From: an uncultured Lachnospiraceae bacterium
Lineage (GTDB): Bacteria; Bacillota; Clostridia; Lachnospirales; Lachnospiraceae
Length of the DNA stretch: 6,507 nucleotides
Direction: 5' to 3'
NCBI GenBank assembly: GCA_947631075.1
Contig: CANRJU010000162.1
Location: 1 to 6,507 of the forward strand
In this document: positions 1 to 6,507 of the stretch, in pieces
Layout: every line of letters begins with the position of its first letter
Position numbering within the stretch: the stretch's first letter is position 1
Position numbers and translations under genes: made by a program
Notes under the pieces: model-generated
Seen by the model: only the letters and a program-made list of their open reading frames with translations
What the model was told of the DNA's origin: nothing
The model's database searches: none

Positions 1-1
1 A

Positions 2-3000
2 TACACCAAATTCCTTCTGGCTCCGACCCTGACGCTGGGCGCGGGCGTAGGCCTGGGAGGCGGCAAGATCTTTAAGGTGACGATATCCGGAACCGCCGAT
101 TTCGACTTTAAGTTTACGGCTCCAATCATAGGAACCGATACGGTATCTCAGGGAAGCGGCGAGGTAACGCTGGGAATCGACCTGGAACTTAAGATTTTGT
201 TTATCAAGAAGAAGTGGACCCTGTATAAATCCGATGAGATGAATCTCTTCAGCTATGGAACGCAGGGCATCGGAGACATGCTGGAGGATTTCCAGGAGAA
301 TTATCTGTATGACGCCATTGAGGCAGAGGATCTGGAGACCGTATCCAGAGATTACCTGAAAAACAGAAGCGAGTGGCAGCCCTATGACATGTCCGCCAAG
401 AAGGTAGATGCAGGGGATGAGCAGATTCTGGAAGAGGGCGTATACCCATACCCGGACGCAAAGCTTCTGGATCTCGGAGACAACAAAGTGCTTGCCGTAT
501 TCCTGGACGATCCGGGCACGGAAGCAGGATATGACGCAGCCAACAACGCAGTGACTATGTACAGTTATTCCACGGACGGCGGAACGAATTGGACAACGCC
601 TCAGATTATTGACGACGACAAGACCGAAGATGAATCGCCTTATGTCTACAAGGTGACAGACAACAAGGCGCTGGTCGTATGGTCCGATGCATCAGATAAA
701 CTGAGCAATGTGGATGAAGGAAAGACATTGCAGGAGAATCTGGGCAAGATGGATATAACAGGTGCATGGTTCGACTGCACGACCGGAAAAATGGGCGCTC
801 CGTTTACGGTGGCGCAGACAAGTACCTACGATTATGTTACGGATGAAAATGGTACAGTTGTTACGGATGAAAACGGTGAAGCAAAAAAAGAAAATGTGAG
901 AACGGATTATGCTGATACGGCGCCACTGATTAGCTACGATGAGGCGACCAAACGGCTGATGGTATACTATACTGCTACCGATTATGAAGATGATAAAATC
1001 AGCTCCGATACAGCAGGAAAAGATCTGGATGACGCATCGCAGGAAAAAGAGGCAGTCACATACGGCGACATCCTCAACGGATACAGCGCGACAGCCTTTA
1101 CTACGGCAAAAATGAATGACAATGGAGAGTTCGGCGCATTTGACGAGCCGGGGTTTGTTAATCTGGCTGTTCCTCCTATAGATGAAGGGGAGGAGAAGAT
1201 TGTTGATCCCAAGGTGGTAGACGGTGATGTAATCAGCTATAACGGCCTAGCTCTTCACGCCTACACAATTGACAAGGATCTGAACGATCAGACGTTGGGT
1301 GACCGCGAGCTGTTTATGCAGATTTATAACTATTCGGAGAAGGATCCAGAAGGCAATGAAGGAGTATTCCACTACCCGATTCAGATTACAAACGACAGCA
1401 TAGAGGATGGCAATCCGCAGTTTGCAAGAGCCAGGAATATGACATATCTGTACTGGATCAGCGACGGCGATGTGAAGTATATTAATATCACATCCCTTGT
1501 AAAAGAACTGCAGGCGAACGATATTGAATCAGAGGCCGATAATGACAGCCATGACGGATTTTTGCAGTATTGTGAGAAGAAGGTAGCGGACAATCCAAAA
1601 ACTAAAGAAGATGAATCGACTACGCTCGGCCTCTACTACATCAAGGGCGATCCTACCTATATAGCAGTTGCCCATAAGGTAGAGACGGATGAAAATGGAA
1701 AGGTTGTAGGAGAGCAGCCGATTACGGACTTTGATATTGAGTCCAACGGCAAGACAATGTATATGCTCTGGACGGACATTGTGACCGAGGCCAAAGATCC
1801 GAATGAAACAGGCGCGGAAAATGTAATCAAGGAGACTCAGGTATTTGGCGCTTACTGCGAGCCGAATATGGAACTCACTGAAAGTAAAGAAACATATACT
1901 TTTGAGAGTAATGATTCCATTACGTATAAGTTTGCAGAAGGAAAGGATGAGACTACTTATCCGATATCCTATACCATTAACAAACAATTAGAAGAGACGG
2001 AAGAGACGGACGAAACTACGCCGCCTGAGGTAGGTAAGGAAGTAAAAATTGACTACACCACAGAGGCAGATCTGAATGGAGAAGTTGGCAAAGTAAAGGC
2101 AGGCGACCCGGCTGTTCGAAAAGTGCAGACGATTGTGACAGATGGCAGTTGTGGCTGGTCCGATCCGATTCAGATTACCAGAGGAAGCGGAAATGAGTAC
2201 AACTACGACGACCTCTCCTTCCGCGTAACGGACGATAATACCGTTCAGGCTATTTTCTCCCGCGGACCGCAGACACTGAATGCGGACGGCGCCTTTGAGG
2301 TAGACGAGGCCAACCGAAAGCTGGCTGTTCAGAACTTTGTAATCACCAGCACTCTGGAGAAGAGCGAGATGACCTACCGGAGAGTGTCTGATGAGGCGGA
2401 TGCTGAAACGGATACCACTGCTGCCGGAGAAGCACAGACAAAAGAGACAGGCAACAGCACTGCTTCAGACACAAATGAGAAAGAGGGCGAGGGATACTGC
2501 TATCCGGGAGACACGGTAGAATATTCTGTCAGCCTGACCAACGATGGATTTAAGCCATTAGAAGATATCCAGTATCGCACCTATGCGACTAAGGACGGCA
2601 AAGAAGTGTCGGATGAAGTCTCTAAGGAGTGGAAAGAAGTTGCGCCGGATGTATATCAGACAAGTGAGCTTTCGCTGGATGTGTACACGGACGAAGATAA
2701 AGCAGAGGTGGCAGCGGATCCGCTTACAAAAGCAGGAGAAGAGCAAACAGTAAACCGTCTTCTGGGCGGAAAGACTGTTACCCTGTCTGGGCGGACGACG
2801 CTGGGCGAAGACATCGAGGGAACCGGATTTGTTATTGAGCTGAAATACAAAGAGAATGGCGAAGAGAAGATTGAAAAGATTGAGAGAGATCTTTTGGTAG
2901 AGCCGAACGTAACTGTTACAGCCGGTCAGACTGAGCTGATTGACAAGGATACAGCCAATGTCAAAGTCACAGTGGCTAACTCCGGCAACAAGGAGTACAC

Positions 3001-4381
3001 CGGCGACATTCGTCTGAAAGATGGCGACACGAAGCTGAGTGAGGAGAAAGATGTGACAGTTGCTCCGGGCGAGACCAGCTCCTATGTGATGGAGGTTGAC
3101 ATCAGCAAGTGCAAGTTCGGCAAGCTGCAAGACAATGCGGACGGCAGCAAGCAGGATTCCTTGAAGCTGGACGTCGTATATGGCAGCGGAGATGACAAGG
3201 TTGAGAATGTAGCTAAGATTGTAAGGAGCACATCCGTGGAGGGCGGTCAGGCAGTTGACGCCATCAAGTCCATTGATATCGGCGTGAAGACTTCCTCCAA
3301 TGAGACGGAGCCCTCGAAGATCAGTGGCAGCTACTACAACATTGGGCAGAATCAGGTAATATCTCTGGAGAGCATGTTCACAGTCGATGAGAACAGCGAG
3401 GGGGCAAAAGCTCTTGCCAAAGACGGAAACAGCGCGGAGGCGCAGATGATTACGGAGTGGAAATCTTCCGATCCGGATGTGGCGTTCATCAGCGACAAGG
3501 GCGCGGTAGTTCCTATGAGTGAAGGAACAACAGAGATTACGGCTATTGTATATCCGGGACAGAAAGACCAGGTAGGTGTCGCCGCAGTGACGGGCGATTC
3601 GGAAGCAAGTGATTCCCAAGGGAATGAATCTGCCGGAAGAGGCGGCTACATGACCAGCAGCGGAAAATACAAAGTGCCGGAGGATCTGATTACCAAGAAG
3701 ACCATTACCCTTACTGTGGGCAATCCGACGTCCTCTGAGCCGGTTGTAGCTCCGACGGACGATCCGGGCAAGGACGAACCGGAAGATCAGGACAAAGACG
3801 AGCCGACAACAACGCCGGGAACAGATGAACCGACAGCGACGCCGGGGGCAGATGAGCCGTCAGACAATCCGTCCGATGATGACAAAGAGCCGTCTGGTGA
3901 TTCCAATAATAACAGCGGATCATCCAGCAATACGGTGAAGGTCGGAACGACGAAAGTGGTCGAGAAGGTAGAGTACGAGGTACAGCCCGGCAAGACCAGC
4001 GTTGCGGTATCCGATGTGAAGAAAAATGCAACAGAGGTAGTGATACCGGCCACTGTCAAGATTAAAGGAAAGACCTATCCGGTTACAAAGATCAAGGCCA
4101 GTGCCTTTAAGAACAACAAGAAGCTTAAGACCATTGTCATTGGAAAGAACATTAAGAAGATCGGCAAGAAGGCATTCTACAATGACGGTCAGGCCGTGAA
4201 GATTGTGTTCAAGGGCAAGAAGCCGCCGAAGATCGGAAAGAAGGCCTTTGCGAAGATCAGTAAGTACGCTGTATTCAAGGTTCCGAAGGGATCGAAGAGG
4301 AAATACAGGAAGATACTGAAGAAGAGAATTGGAGTCAAAAAGACTCATAAGATCAAGTGGATCAAGAAGAAGAAAAAATAA
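2..4381 (+). CDS. Large modular extracellular protein with propeller-like, Ig-like and C-terminal BspA-type LRR domains (5' partial)
   Basis: The frame is open from base 2 with no stop, so the gene begins upstream; the GTG at 77 is internal. There are 1459 visible residues, ending at TAA 4379-4381. Visible residues 1-85 are beta-rich and glycine-containing, family not recognised. Residues ~147-780 form an acidic region of repeated short strands with one canonical Asp-box (STDGGTNW, 190-197) and a degenerate second copy (DGSCGW, 714-719), suggesting a BNR/sialidase-type beta-propeller. A Ser/Thr/Glu linker precedes two CARDB-like Ig folds (~830-960 and ~964-1070). A Big_2-like region (~1090-1239) contains WKSSDPDVAFIS. 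A Pro/Thr/Asp linker (1240-1310) leads to an LRR_5 domain (~1317-1459) rich in lysine. No LPXTG motif or C-terminal membrane anchor is present; the protein ends KWIKKKKK. By family it should be a secreted or surface-attached adhesin or binding protein; the ligand is unknown. No catalytic motif was identified. A terminator follows 37 bp downstream. Confidence 0.9.
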   Translation, partial: YTKFLLAPTLTLGAGVGLGGGKIFKVTISGTADFDFKFTAPIIGTDTVSQGSGEVTLGIDLELKILFIKKKWTLYKSDEMNLFSYGTQGIGDMLEDFQENYLYDAIEAEDLETVSRDYLKNRSEWQPYDMSAKKVDAGDEQILEEGVYPYPDAKLLDLGDNKVLAVFLDDPGTEAGYDAANNAVTMYSYSTDGGTNWTTPQIIDDDKTEDESPYVYKVTDNKALVVWSDASDKLSNVDEGKTLQENLGKMDITGAWFDCTTGKMGAPFTVAQTSTYDYVTDENGTVVTDENGEAKKENVRTDYADTAPLISYDEATKRLMVYYTATDYEDDKISSDTAGKDLDDASQEKEAVTYGDILNGYSATAFTTAKMNDNGEFGAFDEPGFVNLAVPPIDEGEEKIVDPKVVDGDVISYNGLALHAYTIDKDLNDQTLGDRELFMQIYNYSEKDPEGNEGVFHYPIQITNDSIEDGNPQFARARNMTYLYWISDGDVKYINITSLVKELQANDIESEADNDSHDGFLQYCEKKVADNPKTKEDESTTLGLYYIKGDPTYIAVAHKVETDENGKVVGEQPITDFDIESNGKTMYMLWTDIVTEAKDPNETGAENVIKETQVFGAYCEPNMELTESKETYTFESNDSITYKFAEGKDETTYPISYTINKQLEETEETDETTPPEVGKEVKIDYTTEADLNGEVGKVKAGDPAVRKVQTIVTDGSCGWSDPIQITRGSGNEYNYDDLSFRVTDDNTVQAIFSRGPQTLNADGAFEVDEANRKLAVQNFVITSTLEKSEMTYRRVSDEADAETDTTAAGEAQTKETGNSTASDTNEKEGEGYCYPGDTVEYSVSLTNDGFKPLEDIQYRTYATKDGKEVSDEVSKEWKEVAPDVYQTSELSLDVYTDEDKAEVAADPLTKAGEEQTVNRLLGGKTVTLSGRTTLGEDIEGTGFVIELKYKENGEEKIEKIERDLLVEPNVTVTAGQTELIDKDTANVKVTVANSGNKEYTGDIRLKDGDTKLSEEKDVTVAPGETSSYVMEVDISKCKFGKLQDNADGSKQDSLKLDVVYGSGDDKVENVAKIVRSTSVEGGQAVDAIKSIDIGVKTSSNETEPSKISGSYYNIGQNQVISLESMFTVDENSEGAKALAKDGNSAEAQMITEWKSSDPDVAFISDKGAVVPMSEGTTEITAIVYPGQKDQVGVAAVTGDSEASDSQGNESAGRGGYMTSSGKYKVPEDLITKKTITLTVGNPTSSEPVVAPTDDPGKDEPEDQDKDEPTTTPGTDEPTATPGADEPSDNPSDDDKEPSGDSNNNSGSSSNTVKVGTTKVVEKVEYEVQPGKTSVAVSDVKKNATEVVIPATVKIKGKTYPVTKIKASAFKNNKKLKTIVIGKNIKKIGKKAFYNDGQAVKIVFKGKKPPKIGKKAFAKISKYAVFKVPKGSKRKYRKILKKRIGVKKTHKIKWIKKKKK
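836..883 (+). repeat. Two-copy 24-bp tandem repeat inside the large surface protein
   Basis: The 18-base core GTTACGGATGAAAAYGGT occurs at 836-853 and 860-877, one mismatch apart, with a 24-bp period. It encodes two successive octapeptides, VTDENGTV and VTDENGEA. The motif TDENG recurs once more near 1684-1698. In-frame period and acidic turn-like sequence suggest a duplicated surface loop between propeller strands. Confidence 0.7.
3797..3877 (+). repeat. Three imperfect 27-bp repeats encoding a DEPTxTPGx linker
   Basis: Three consecutive 9-codon units encode DEPTTTPGT (3797-3823), DEPTATPGA (3824-3850) and the diverged DEPSDNPSD (3851-3877). They sit within a longer Pro/Thr/Ser/Asp-rich stretch (3719-3931) between the Ig-like region and the LRR domain. 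Such Pro/Thr-rich segments usually act as extended flexible spacers in Gram-positive surface proteins. Slippage at the repeats could vary linker length between strains. Confidence 0.8.
4028..4378 (+). other. Lysine-rich LRR_5 (BspA-like) C-terminal domain coding region
   Basis: This part of the large CDS encodes successive BspA-type leucine-rich repeats: ATEVVIPATV with KIKASAFKNN, then KKLKTIVIGKNIKKIGKKAF, then a third unit with KIVFKGKKPPKIGKKAF, and a degenerate last unit. The pattern of an I/V-rich strand followed by I..IG..AF is typical of LRR_5. From 3950 to the stop (143 residues) I count 44 Lys and 3 Arg against 6 acidic residues, a sharp contrast with the acidic body. Binding to anionic cell-wall polymers is a reasonable inference, not shown. 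Confidence 0.85.
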
Positions 4382-4418
4382 GACCGGGGCGTTTTGTGTA
4401 CCGGCAGTAATCTAATAA

Positions 4419-4461
4419 GGAAAGTGCCTGCTTTACTTTACAGGCACTTTCCGTTTATAAA
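4419..4461 (+). terminator. Intrinsic terminator after the large surface-protein gene
   Basis: A perfect 12-bp inverted repeat, GGAAAGTGCCTG (4419-4430) and CAGGCACTTTCC (4441-4452), encloses a 10-nt loop and is followed by GTTTATAAA. The stem starts 37 bp after the stop of the upstream gene and ends 46 bp before the next start. The stem is strong, but the T tract is short and interrupted, so efficiency is uncertain. Confidence 0.85.
4432..4461 (+). promoter_or_regulatory. Possible sigma-A-type promoter for the lipoprotein/HlyD operon
   Basis: TATAAA at 4456-4461 resembles a -10 box, and TTTACT at 4432-4437 could serve as a weak -35 box with an 18-nt spacer. This would place the transcript start about 30 nt before the ATG at 4499. 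The elements overlap the terminator hairpin and the sequence is AT-rich by nature, so a chance match is quite possible. No better candidate was seen between 4382 and 4498. Confidence 0.3.
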
Positions 4462-4486
4462 AAATTTCATGTCCGAAGAGAATACC

Positions 4487-4493
4487 GAGGAGG
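4487..4493 (+). promoter_or_regulatory. Ribosome binding site deciding the lipoprotein start
   Basis: GAGGAGG lies 5 nt before the ATG at 4499. The alternative in-frame starts further upstream (GTG 4394, ATG 4469) lack such a site and would add residues ahead of an otherwise normal lipoprotein signal peptide. Confidence 0.85.
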
Positions 4494-4498
4494 CTACA

Positions 4499-5647
4499 AT
4501 GAAAGCAGTTTGGGGCATTGTCATGTCAGCAGTGATACTTGTATTGACTGCCTGCGGCGCCGGACCGGCAGCCCCGGCAGAGGAAGAAACTTCCGAGAAG
4601 ATCATTGCCATTTTGGGATGGGATGAGTATGTAGAGGGAAATGAAGATTTTATCAACGGAATGAATATGGCGCTGGAGGAATGGGACGGCCGCGTTTCGG
4701 GCCGGGTAGAGTACTACAATGATGAGGGAAATTATGACAAAGGACTTTTGATGGCACAGGAGCTATGCAAAAAGAGCAACGTGGCGGCTGTGTTCAGTTT
4801 TCAGGACTTTGAGGTTATTGACGCGGAAGCCCCCTATTTTGAGGATGCTGGGGTTCCGCTATTTGCCGTTCAGGGGTGTTATGAAAAGACACTGGAGCGG
4901 GACCTTGGATATATATTTTCTTCGTATGTCAGCTCCCGGGACATGGGGGCGGCGGCCGCCCGGTACTGCGCCGAAAAGAAGATCGGCCGCGTCGCCTGCT
5001 GTCATACGGACACGCAATTTGAGAAGGACGAGGTCCGGGGCTTTTGCGCGGAGGCGCAGGATCTGGGGATCACGGTGACAGACCTCTTGGTTGGGCTGGA
5101 TACCGAGAGCAGCTTAGAGAGGGCCTATCAGAAGTGGAAGACGCTGGGGATACAGGCTCTGTTTCTGTGCAAATACACGGAGACTGAGGAGGAGAAGGAG
5201 TGGATTTTCCGGATGATCCAGTATATCAAGAAGCGGGATCCGGATTTCCTGATTCTCGGCGATTATTCCCTGAACGGGCCGGACTATTTGAAAAAATACG
5301 GAAAAAACATGGAGGGGACGGTCTATCCCAGGCCATATTCCGTGACGGAATCCGACCGGTCCGATGAATTTCAGAAAAAATATCTGGAGCGCTATCCGGA
5401 CTGGGAGTCGGTGGACGACGGAGCGTACCAGGGCTACGATATGACGCGGATGGTAGGCGAGGCGCTTCAGGAGGAGAAGCCGGGTACATCGGACGGAACG
5501 GAGGTCCGCGACTTTTTCAAGAGAGAAGAGGGCTATGATGGCGTCAGCGGCCATCTCTCCTATTCGGAGGAGGGCAAGATCCGCGCTACCATAGAGTACT
5601 ACTGCGTCCATGACGGCGCATTTGTAATGGAGGAGGCCTATGAGTAA
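4499..5647 (+). CDS. Substrate-binding lipoprotein, Peripla_BP_6 (LivJ-like, type 1 periplasmic-binding fold)
   Basis: A 382-residue protein starting at the ATG with a GAGGAGG site 5 nt upstream. Residues 1-18 form a hydrophobic signal peptide ending in lipobox LTAC (Cys19), so the mature protein should be lipid-anchored on the outer face of the membrane. After a short Ala/Pro/Glu spacer, the fold starts with KIIAILG (34-40). It continues with a GMNMALEEW helix, YYNDEGNYDKGLLMAQELC and FEDAGVPLFAVQG, closely following the layout of Leu/Ile/Val- or amide-binding proteins. The length is normal for the family. The mature chain has about eight cysteines besides Cys19, more than expected. No permease or ATPase of an uptake ABC system adjoins it; instead its 3' end overlaps the HlyD-type exporter gene by 8 bp, implying cotranscription. 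The ligand cannot be predicted; a sensory or exporter-accessory role is inference. Confidence 0.9.
   Translation: MKAVWGIVMSAVILVLTACGAGPAAPAEEETSEKIIAILGWDEYVEGNEDFINGMNMALEEWDGRVSGRVEYYNDEGNYDKGLLMAQELCKKSNVAAVFSFQDFEVIDAEAPYFEDAGVPLFAVQGCYEKTLERDLGYIFSSYVSSRDMGAAAARYCAEKKIGRVACCHTDTQFEKDEVRGFCAEAQDLGITVTDLLVGLDTESSLERAYQKWKTLGIQALFLCKYTETEEEKEWIFRMIQYIKKRDPDFLILGDYSLNGPDYLKKYGKNMEGTVYPRPYSVTESDRSDEFQKKYLERYPDWESVDDGAYQGYDMTRMVGEALQEEKPGTSDGTEVRDFFKREEGYDGVSGHLSYSEEGKIRATIEYYCVHDGAFVMEEAYE
5629..5636 (+). promoter_or_regulatory. Ribosome binding site of the HlyD gene inside the lipoprotein CDS
   Basis: GGAGGAGG lies within the last codons of the lipoprotein gene (encoding part of MEEAYE), 3 nt before the ATG at 5640. 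Together with the 8-bp gene overlap (5640-5647) this indicates translational coupling of the two genes. Confidence 0.8.
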
Positions 5648-6507
5648 ATTATTTCGCAAAGAGGCGCTGAACAATATAGCCAGCCCGGAGCAGCTAGACC
5701 AGCAGGTGCGGATCGTGAAGCCGTTTCACTGGCTGGGGGCGGTGGGGGCGCTTCTTCTGATAACGGGCGTAATTATATGGGGCTTTTTCGGAAACATCAA
5801 CAGCACGACCCAGATGCAGGGACTGATTTTCCCCAAGGCGGGCGTGGAGCCCATCATCTGCCAGAATCCGGGGGCGGTGGGCAATGTGCTGTACAGCGTG
5901 GGGGATACCGTGACCAAGGGAGATATCATCGCGGTCATCCCGGATGAGGAGAAGCTGGCGGCCATTGAGAAAAAGCAGGAGGAAATCAAGGACGCCGCGC
6001 CCGGACAGAGGGCGGAGCGGAAAAAGGAGCTGGAGAAGCTGTATTCAGACTACGAGAACCACTCCATCATCTGCGCCTCGGAATCCGGGACGATCCAGAA
6101 CATCGTCAGGACCGGGGACATACTGGAGGAGGGCGACGAGATCGCCAATATACTGGTGAACAGCCAGTACTCCAACAACCGGCAGATTGCCGCCTATGTG
6201 CCGCTGACGGTGGCCAAGCGGCTGAAGCTGGGAATGGAGATGCAGATCTGCCCTTCCTATCTGACCAGAGAGGAGTACGGTTACATGGAGGGGTATGTGT
6301 CGTCGATTGGCGAGGTTCCCGTGACGGAGGAGAGCCTGCGCAGCTACTACGGCAATCTGGAATATGTATCGGACATCCTGCCCTCCCAGAGCTGCGTGGA
6401 GGTGCTGATCAGCATCCAGGTAGACGAGGAGTCGGCCAACCATTTTAAGTGGTCCAATGTAAAAGGGGAGTCCGTTTCCGTCGAGGTGGGAACGGTGTGC
6501 GACATAC
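5640..6507 (+). CDS. HlyD-family membrane-fusion protein, NHLM bacteriocin-system secretion type (3' partial)
   Basis: 289 codons are visible; the frame is open to the window end. The start ATG overlaps the upstream stop and has a strong site (5629-5636). The N-terminus MSKLFRKEALNNIASPEQLD, with the SPEQLDQ motif at 15-21, followed by one membrane segment (about 31-50), is characteristic of the NHLM bacteriocin-system secretion protein family (HlyD relatives). The two lipoyl-like half-motifs are VGDTVTKGDIIAVI (87-100) and TGDILEEGDEIANIL (158-172). They flank a short helical hairpin of only ~40 residues (103-142), which fits a monoderm with no outer-membrane partner to reach. A beta-barrel-like region follows. 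The family works with peptidase-containing and accessory ABC transporters to export RiPP peptides with nitrile-hydratase-like or Nif11-like leaders. Those partners are not in the window; they would be expected downstream. Confidence 0.88.
   Translation, partial: MSKLFRKEALNNIASPEQLDQQVRIVKPFHWLGAVGALLLITGVIIWGFFGNINSTTQMQGLIFPKAGVEPIICQNPGAVGNVLYSVGDTVTKGDIIAVIPDEEKLAAIEKKQEEIKDAAPGQRAERKKELEKLYSDYENHSIICASESGTIQNIVRTGDILEEGDEIANILVNSQYSNNRQIAAYVPLTVAKRLKLGMEMQICPSYLTREEYGYMEGYVSSIGEVPVTEESLRSYYGNLEYVSDILPSQSCVEVLISIQVDEESANHFKWSNVKGESVSVEVGTVCDI

Noticed and set aside
77..79. GTG as start codon of the large surface-protein gene
   Set aside because: The frame stays open upstream to base 2 with sensible residues, there is no signal peptide after it, and no clear ribosome binding site precedes it. 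It is an internal valine codon.
569..592. Assignment of the large protein as an active sialidase
   Set aside because: Only one canonical Asp-box is present and I see no Arg-Ile-Pro motif or arginine triad in the visible part, so an enzyme call is not supported.
2558..3619. Long minus-strand open frame (353 codons) opposite the large gene
   Set aside because: Its translation has no recognisable domain and an odd Leu/Arg/Cys-rich composition, while the plus strand carries clear Ig-like domains. It is a shadow frame.
4384..4404. Possible hairpin CCGG...CCGG just after the large gene
   Set aside because: Only 4 bp of stem with a 13-nt loop; too weak to be called next to the perfect 12-bp terminator stem.
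4394..4498. Upstream in-frame starts (GTG 4394, ATG 4469) for the lipoprotein
   Set aside because: They would translate through the terminator hairpin or lack a ribosome binding site, and would bury the signal peptide; the ATG at 4499 has a GAGGAGG site and an immediate lipoprotein signal.
5114..5674. Minus-strand open frame opposite the lipoprotein 3' end
   Set aside because: The plus strand encodes a clear substrate-binding protein; the antisense translation has no family resemblance and no convincing start site.
1..6507. tRNA, rRNA, CRISPR arrays, insertion sequences, riboswitches
   Set aside because: Nearly all of the window is coding, no regularly spaced repeats or transposase-like sequence was seen, and the single 117-bp intergenic gap holds only the terminator, the possible promoter and a ribosome binding site.

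Overview
The window looks like chromosomal DNA of a Gram-positive anaerobic Firmicute, most likely a gut-type member of class Clostridia (Lachnospiraceae or close relatives). The grounds are a lipoprotein with a short signal peptide and lipobox, strong GGAGG-type ribosome binding sites, a large secreted protein ending in a BspA-type leucine-rich repeat domain, and moderate GC content. The taxonomic placement is inference. All three genes lie on the plus strand, and two of them run off the window.

Positions 2-4381 are the 3' part of one very large gene (1459 residues visible, start upstream of the window). It encodes a modular extracellular protein: a beta-rich glycine-containing segment, a long acidic region resembling a BNR/sialidase-type beta-propeller, two CARDB-like Ig folds, a Big_2-like Ig region, a Pro/Thr/Asp/Glu linker with short tandem repeats, and an extremely lysine-rich LRR_5 (BspA-like) C-terminal domain. 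The gene is followed by a short intergenic region (4382-4498) holding a strong intrinsic terminator and possibly a promoter for the next operon.

Positions 4499-5647 encode a 382-residue lipoprotein of the branched-chain-amino-acid/amide-binding (Peripla_BP_6, LivJ-like) substrate-binding fold. Its 3' end overlaps by 8 bp the start of a gene (5640 to beyond 6507) for a HlyD-family membrane-fusion protein. The N-terminus of that protein matches the NHLM bacteriocin-system secretion protein family, which belongs to export machinery for RiPP natural products with nitrile-hydratase-like or Nif11-like leader peptides.

The most interesting point is the pairing of an orphan solute-binding lipoprotein, apparently translationally coupled, with an NHLM-type peptide exporter subunit. 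The window therefore probably catches the left edge of a RiPP (NHLP) export or biosynthesis locus. Its peptidase/ABC transporters, precursor peptide and modifying enzymes would lie to the right, outside what can be seen. The big surface protein on the left is transcriptionally separated by the terminator, and a functional link to the exporter is not shown.
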